In this document: piece after piece, positions 6,292 through 9,201 of the stretch | Numbering within the stretch: position 1 is the stretch's first letter | Layout: every line of letters begins with the position of its first letter | Assembly: GCA_035528995.1 (NCBI GenBank) | Contig: DATKXO010000318.1 | Span: 1 to 9,201 of the forward strand | Length of the DNA stretch: 9,201 bases | Direction of reading: 5' to 3' | From: DATKXO01 sp035528995 | Lineage (GTDB): Bacteria; Planctomycetota; Phycisphaerae; UBA1845 | Notes under the pieces: generated by a model | The model's database searches: none | The model's input: the letters and a program-made list of their open reading frames with translations, nothing else | What the model was told of the DNA's origin: nothing | Translations under genes and position numbers: made by a program

Positions 6292-7344
6292 ATGAGCGGG
6301 ACTGGAGCATGGAAATGGGCGGCGGTCCTGCTGGCCGTTGCGCCCGCCGGATGCCGCACGCCACCGGGCCCGTCCGCCGGTCCCGGGCAGACCGTCGACG
6401 AATCCCCGGCGATCCCTGTCGACGTCGCCGGTGTCCCGGAACCTGCCGGTGCCGAGCCCAAGGCCGACGAGCCGACCTGGGTTCCGGCGGTCCCGGTCAC
6501 GGAACCGGCCCCGGCTCACGGGCAGGCCGTCCCGCGTGGCGACCTGGCCGACCCGATGCAGCGCGGTCACCAGGCCTTTGCCCAAGAAGACTTCGACGCG
6601 GCGGCACAGGCGTTTCAACAGGCGGTCGACCTCGATCCCGCCTTGCCTGAGGCCCACCATTGGCTCGGCGTCAGTCTGCGCAAGCTCGGTCGGCTGGACG
6701 AGTCGCTGGCCGAATCCCTCGAAGCCCTGCGCCTCCGCCCGGACTATGCCGAGGCCCATGGCAACGTGGGCAACGTCTACTACCGCAAGGGTGACCACGG
6801 CACGGCCCTGGAGCGACTTTTGGAGTCGGTCCGGCTCAACCCCGACTACGCCGAAGGCCACCTGACCCTCGGCGTCGTTCTCTATGCCGAAGGCCGGTTC
6901 GACCAGGCCGTCGCCCGCTACCGCCGGGCCATCGAGCTGGACCCGGACAGCGTCCTGGCCCACAACAACCTGGGCATCGCCCTTGACGCCCAAGGCGACT
7001 ATGACGATGCCATCGCCGCCTTCGGCGAGGCACTCAACCTGGACCCCGACTATGCCGTCGCTCACGCCGGCCTGGGCAAGTCGCTCTGGGAGGCCGGCTG
7101 GCAGGAGCAGGCGGTACTGGAGTTCCTTGAGGCCGCGCGGCTGCGGCCCGACTTTGCCGTCGCCCGCGTCAACCTGATCCAGACCTTCTACGAGCTGGGC
7201 AGGTACGCCGAGGCATGGGAGAATGTGCACGCGGCCCGCCTGCACGGCGTCGAGGTCCCTGAGGCGCTTGTGCAGGCCCTCAGCCAGGAGATGCCCGATC
7301 CCAGCCCGCCGCCCCCTCCGGACGATGCGGCCGAGGGCGGCTAG
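6292..7344 (+). CDS. TPR-repeat protein with lipoprotein-like N-terminus
   Basis: The 350-residue product begins with a short signal sequence whose hydrophobic core (WKWAAVLLAV) leads to PAGC at Cys21. This resembles a lipobox but has Pro at -3, so lipidation is likely rather than certain. A Pro/Ala/Glu-rich linker (about 22-88) follows, then seven contiguous 34-residue TPRs (about 89-326) with the canonical L-G-x-x-L, G-x-x-x-x-A and P positions, for example NNLGIALDAQGDYDDAIAAF. A Pro-rich tail (PSPPPPPDD) ends it. Such proteins scaffold protein-protein contacts, here probably at the periplasmic face of a membrane; the partner is unknown. ATG 6292 has GGAG 9 bases upstream. GTG 6277, with GGAAAGG before it, would add five residues and is a real alternative. 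The gene has its own promoter. Confidence 0.9.
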   Translation: MSGTGAWKWAAVLLAVAPAGCRTPPGPSAGPGQTVDESPAIPVDVAGVPEPAGAEPKADEPTWVPAVPVTEPAPAHGQAVPRGDLADPMQRGHQAFAQEDFDAAAQAFQQAVDLDPALPEAHHWLGVSLRKLGRLDESLAESLEALRLRPDYAEAHGNVGNVYYRKGDHGTALERLLESVRLNPDYAEGHLTLGVVLYAEGRFDQAVARYRRAIELDPDSVLAHNNLGIALDAQGDYDDAIAAFGEALNLDPDYAVAHAGLGKSLWEAGWQEQAVLEFLEAARLRPDFAVARVNLIQTFYELGRYAEAWENVHAARLHGVEVPEALVQALSQEMPDPSPPPPPDDAAEGG

Positions 7345-7345
7345 G

Positions 7346-7380
7346 CGGCCGGCGACATCTAGTGGTCAGTCGGCCGGCCG
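7346..7380 (+). terminator. Strong GC hairpin after the TPR gene
   Basis: CGGCCGGCGAC (7346-7356) pairs with GTCGGCCGGCCG (7369-7380), with one bulged G and a 12-base loop. It starts two bases after the TPR stop codon. No U-tract follows directly; the nearest T run is at 7406-7410. It probably acts as a 3' end or stability element rather than a textbook intrinsic terminator. Confidence 0.45.
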
Positions 7381-7415
7381 GGCCTGCCACCTGGTATTGG
7401 CGGCGTTTTTGCGTA

Positions 7416-7442
7416 TTGACGCCCCAGGGTTTGGCGTATAAT
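7416..7442 (+). promoter_or_regulatory. Predicted promoter of the Cys-rich protein/prepilin operon
   Basis: TTGACG (7416-7421) and a perfect TATAAT (7437-7442) are separated by 15 bases, two short of optimal. GCG precedes the -10, as in the hsp20 promoter. The predicted transcription start near 7449 gives a leader of about 37 bases. This marks the downstream genes as a unit separate from the TPR gene. Confidence 0.6.
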
Positions 7443-7485
7443 CCTTATAGGGCGGTACTTTGGGGACGAAGGGGGTGCCGACGAA

Positions 7486-7881
7486 ATGGACGAAGGTCTC
7501 AAACGCAAGCTCATCGTAGGCTTCGCCGTGGTGGCCATCGGTGTCTGCCTCTACATGGTCGTGCGCAGCTTCGGCCGGGACGAGGTCACCAAGCGGGCCA
7601 ATACCGTCACGCTCATGTGCTCCGAGACCGGCGAGCTGTTCGACGTCGAACTCGGGGAGGATACGGCCCCCTTCCCGCACAAGAACCCCAAGACCGGCAA
7701 GATGACTCTGTACCCGACCGAGGTCTGCTGGCGCGGGGAGTGTCTCAAGCGCGGCGGAACCCGCGTGATCCTGAATTCCTGGCTCGGCATCGAGGGCCCC
7801 ACCCGCTGCCCCGTCTGCGGCAGCGGCGTCCGTGCCCACAACCCCGGCCCGCCGCGGTCGTCGGAAGACCAAGAGGAGTAA
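7486..7881 (+). CDS. Small membrane-anchored Cys-rich (zinc-ribbon-like) protein
   Basis: This 131-residue protein is not one I recognise. It has a single N-terminal membrane segment (about 8-27, LIVGFAVVAIGVCLYMVV) after a short charged start, so it is probably bitopic. Five cysteines lie outside the membrane: Cys45 (LMCSETGE), Cys81 and Cys86 (VCWRGEC), and Cys108 and Cys111 (CPVC). The CPVCGSG knuckle and the spacing suggest a metal-binding ribbon, though one ligand set (C-x4-C) is atypical. The C-terminus is polar. AAGGGGGTG lies about 8 bases before the ATG. The next gene starts 33 bases after its stop with no terminator between, so the two are probably co-transcribed. A role alongside the prepilin-like protein is inferred from context only. 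Confidence 0.8.
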   Translation: MDEGLKRKLIVGFAVVAIGVCLYMVVRSFGRDEVTKRANTVTLMCSETGELFDVELGEDTAPFPHKNPKTGKMTLYPTEVCWRGECLKRGGTRVILNSWLGIEGPTRCPVCGSGVRAHNPGPPRSSEDQEE

Positions 7882-7914
7882 CCCGGCGGTCCGCATCTGT
7901 CGAAAGGAGTAGCC

Positions 7915-8943
7915 ATGAAGATCCAACGGTCGACCAGGAAACGGGCGGCTCGCCGACGGGCACCTGGCTTTACGCTCATCGAGCTGTTGGTGGTCGTCTC
8001 GATCATCGCCCTGCTGATCTCGATCCTCCTGCCGTCTCTGAGATCGGCTCGCGAACAGGCCAAGGCGGTGGCCTGTATGGCTACTCAGAGCGGCTTGGCG
8101 CGCGGTGCGGCCACCTATACTTCCGAATGGAACGACTGGCTCCCCGGCTCCCCGGGTACTTCTGGAAGCGTGCTCCCCCTTGGCGGGGCATGGGCCGGCG
8201 ACGAGCTCTACATCCCCTCGGAACGGATGCAGACCTGGGATTGGGCCACACCGTTGAGCCTGTACAAAAACCTCTCCAACAATCGAAGCGAGCGCTGGGG
8301 AATGATCGTCCGGGAACTGCTCTGCCCCAGTAATTCGTTCCTCTCCCAGCCCTTCTACAACTCCCAGAGCGGCCCGCGCCCGGGTTGGCCCATCCAGCCC
8401 ATGGTCAGCTACAACACGATGCGACAGTACATGCTCTGGCCCACCGGCGCCAAGACCCCCGTCCCCCAAGTGACCTACAGCGAGCATATCGGCGGGTTGA
8501 CCAAGTTGCCTGCCAACTACAGCCCCCGAGTCGGCCGGATCGGACACCCCTCCGAGCACGTGTTCATCTCCGACAGCTCACGGTACACGCCCGACAGTGG
8601 CAAGCCCGACCACGACATCAACTGGAAGGCCAAGTCGGGCGGTGGCTGGTCCGACGGAGGTCCCACACTCAAGTCCAGTGGCGCCACTGAGAACTACCTC
8701 AGGGCCTTCAGTCTCGATCCCCAGCTCGCCCCCTTGACCTACCGCCACAAACGCGGCAAGACCATCGGCGTCGTCGTTGCCTTCTTTGACGGCAGCGGCA
8801 AGTGGATCAGCGAGAAACAGTCTCGCTTCCCCGACTTCTGGTGGCCCAAGGGAACTCGGATTCCCAACGGCGACCTGAACGTCCCGACGTTCCGAAACGT
8901 TGCCTTCCACACCATCGACGGATGGTACACCGTGCCGAAGTAA
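7915..8943 (+). CDS. Prepilin-like protein with type IV N-terminal cleavage/methylation motif
   Basis: The 342-residue product has a basic leader (residues 1-18, many Arg/Lys), then Gly18-Phe19, the expected prepilin peptidase cleavage site, followed by the hydrophobic helix FTLIELLVVVSIIALLISIL. Glu23 is the conserved Glu5 of the mature protein. The large soluble domain is of the kind abundant in Planctomycetota and related to type II secretion pseudopilins. Near the C-terminus YRHKRGK...VVVAFFDGSGKWI resembles the H-X9-DG region of prepilin-associated proteins, but has 13 residues between His and DG. AAAGGAG lies 5 bases before the ATG. Product and partners are unknown; it probably assembles in or is exported through a pseudopilus-type machine encoded elsewhere. 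No peptidase or assembly ATPase is in the window. Confidence 0.92.
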   Translation: MKIQRSTRKRAARRRAPGFTLIELLVVVSIIALLISILLPSLRSAREQAKAVACMATQSGLARGAATYTSEWNDWLPGSPGTSGSVLPLGGAWAGDELYIPSERMQTWDWATPLSLYKNLSNNRSERWGMIVRELLCPSNSFLSQPFYNSQSGPRPGWPIQPMVSYNTMRQYMLWPTGAKTPVPQVTYSEHIGGLTKLPANYSPRVGRIGHPSEHVFISDSSRYTPDSGKPDHDINWKAKSGGGWSDGGPTLKSSGATENYLRAFSLDPQLAPLTYRHKRGKTIGVVVAFFDGSGKWISEKQSRFPDFWWPKGTRIPNGDLNVPTFRNVAFHTIDGWYTVPK

Positions 8944-9157
8944 AAGCCCGGTTCATACGCGACTGCGCCCGATCACTCGGTCTGACGCGGAACCGTGCCT
9001 CAGTCTGACGACTCCGCCCCTTGTGGTCTGCCCGTGCCTGCCGATCTGCTTCGCCGCCTGAAGGACGCTTGGTTCGTCACCCCGGGCCCCGCCTGAGTTC
9101 GAAACCCCACGTCCTGCCTGGTTGTCGGCGTCGCCCGGATCTTGAACGAGGTCAGCT

Positions 9158-9201
9158 ATGAAGTTCATTCTCGAGTGCGATGGCGTCCTTCTGAACGTTC
9201 A
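9158..9201 (+). CDS. Start of a HAD-like protein, cut by the right edge
   Basis: Only 14 complete codons are visible, reading MKFILECDGVLLNV. The pattern, a hydrophobic strand followed by x-x-DGVL, matches motif I of haloacid-dehalogenase-superfamily phosphatases (D-x-D-G-V-L). GAGG lies 6 bases before the ATG, so the start is well placed. The residue normally used as the Asp nucleophile is Glu here. The preceding 214 bases (8944-9157) contain no gene or convincing terminator. With so little protein, the family call is provisional. Confidence 0.55.
   Translation, partial: MKFILECDGVLLNV

Noticed and set aside
6020..6364. Upstream extension of the exported protein to 690 residues
   Set aside because: It would bury the signal peptide and overlap the divergent TPR gene start and its promoter, and its composition is not protein-like.
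6106..7245. Minus-strand 379-codon frame opposite the TPR gene
   Set aside because: It is periodic only because it is antisense to seven TPRs; the plus strand shows the canonical repeat residues.
7366..8559. Minus-strand 397-codon frame opposite the Cys-rich and prepilin-like genes
   Set aside because: It spans two well-supported plus-strand genes and their promoter and shows no domain.
9095..9108. GAGTTCGAAACCCC, resembling a tRNA T-arm
   Set aside because: The five bases on each side of the TTCGAAA loop do not pair, and no acceptor, D or anticodon stems are found around it.

Overview
The window reads as high-GC chromosomal DNA from a planctomycete, most likely of the Phycisphaerae type. 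This is inferred from protein style: a prepilin-like protein with a GFTLIELLVVVSIIALLISILLP-type N-terminus, a large exported protein of unknown function, a TPR lipoprotein-like protein, and a metal-type KdsA that implies a KDO-containing outer membrane. No rRNA, tRNA or other taxonomic marker is present.

Layout, left to right. Bases 36-119 hold twelve contiguous, degenerate 7-bp repeats (consensus GCGAGTA). A minus-strand FAD-dependent oxidoreductase of the DAO family follows (149-1183). The gap 1184-1613 contains a minus-strand transposase relic with no start codon (1344-1613). Next comes minus-strand kdsA (1614-2447). Divergent from it is a plus-strand DUF1028 protein with a C-terminal TPR-like region (2589-3638), which converges on a minus-strand Hsp20 small heat-shock protein (3691-4149). 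After that lies a 575-residue exported protein of unknown function (minus, 4292-6019). Across a divergent promoter region is a seven-repeat TPR protein with a lipoprotein-like N-terminus (plus, 6292-7344). A strong promoter at 7416-7442 then precedes a two-gene unit: a membrane-anchored Cys-rich protein (7486-7881) and a prepilin-like protein (7915-8943). The first 14 codons of a HAD-like protein run off the right edge (9158-9201).

The genes do not form one pathway. KdsA serves outer-membrane sugar synthesis and Hsp20 protein homeostasis. The exported 575-residue protein, TPR protein, Cys-rich membrane protein and prepilin-like protein all appear directed to the cell envelope. The only convincing operon is 7486-8943. 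I found no defence system, CRISPR array, prophage or intact mobile element. The least explained items are the heptamer array, the short Cys-rich/prepilin operon and the Glu at the expected nucleophile position of the edge HAD-like gene.
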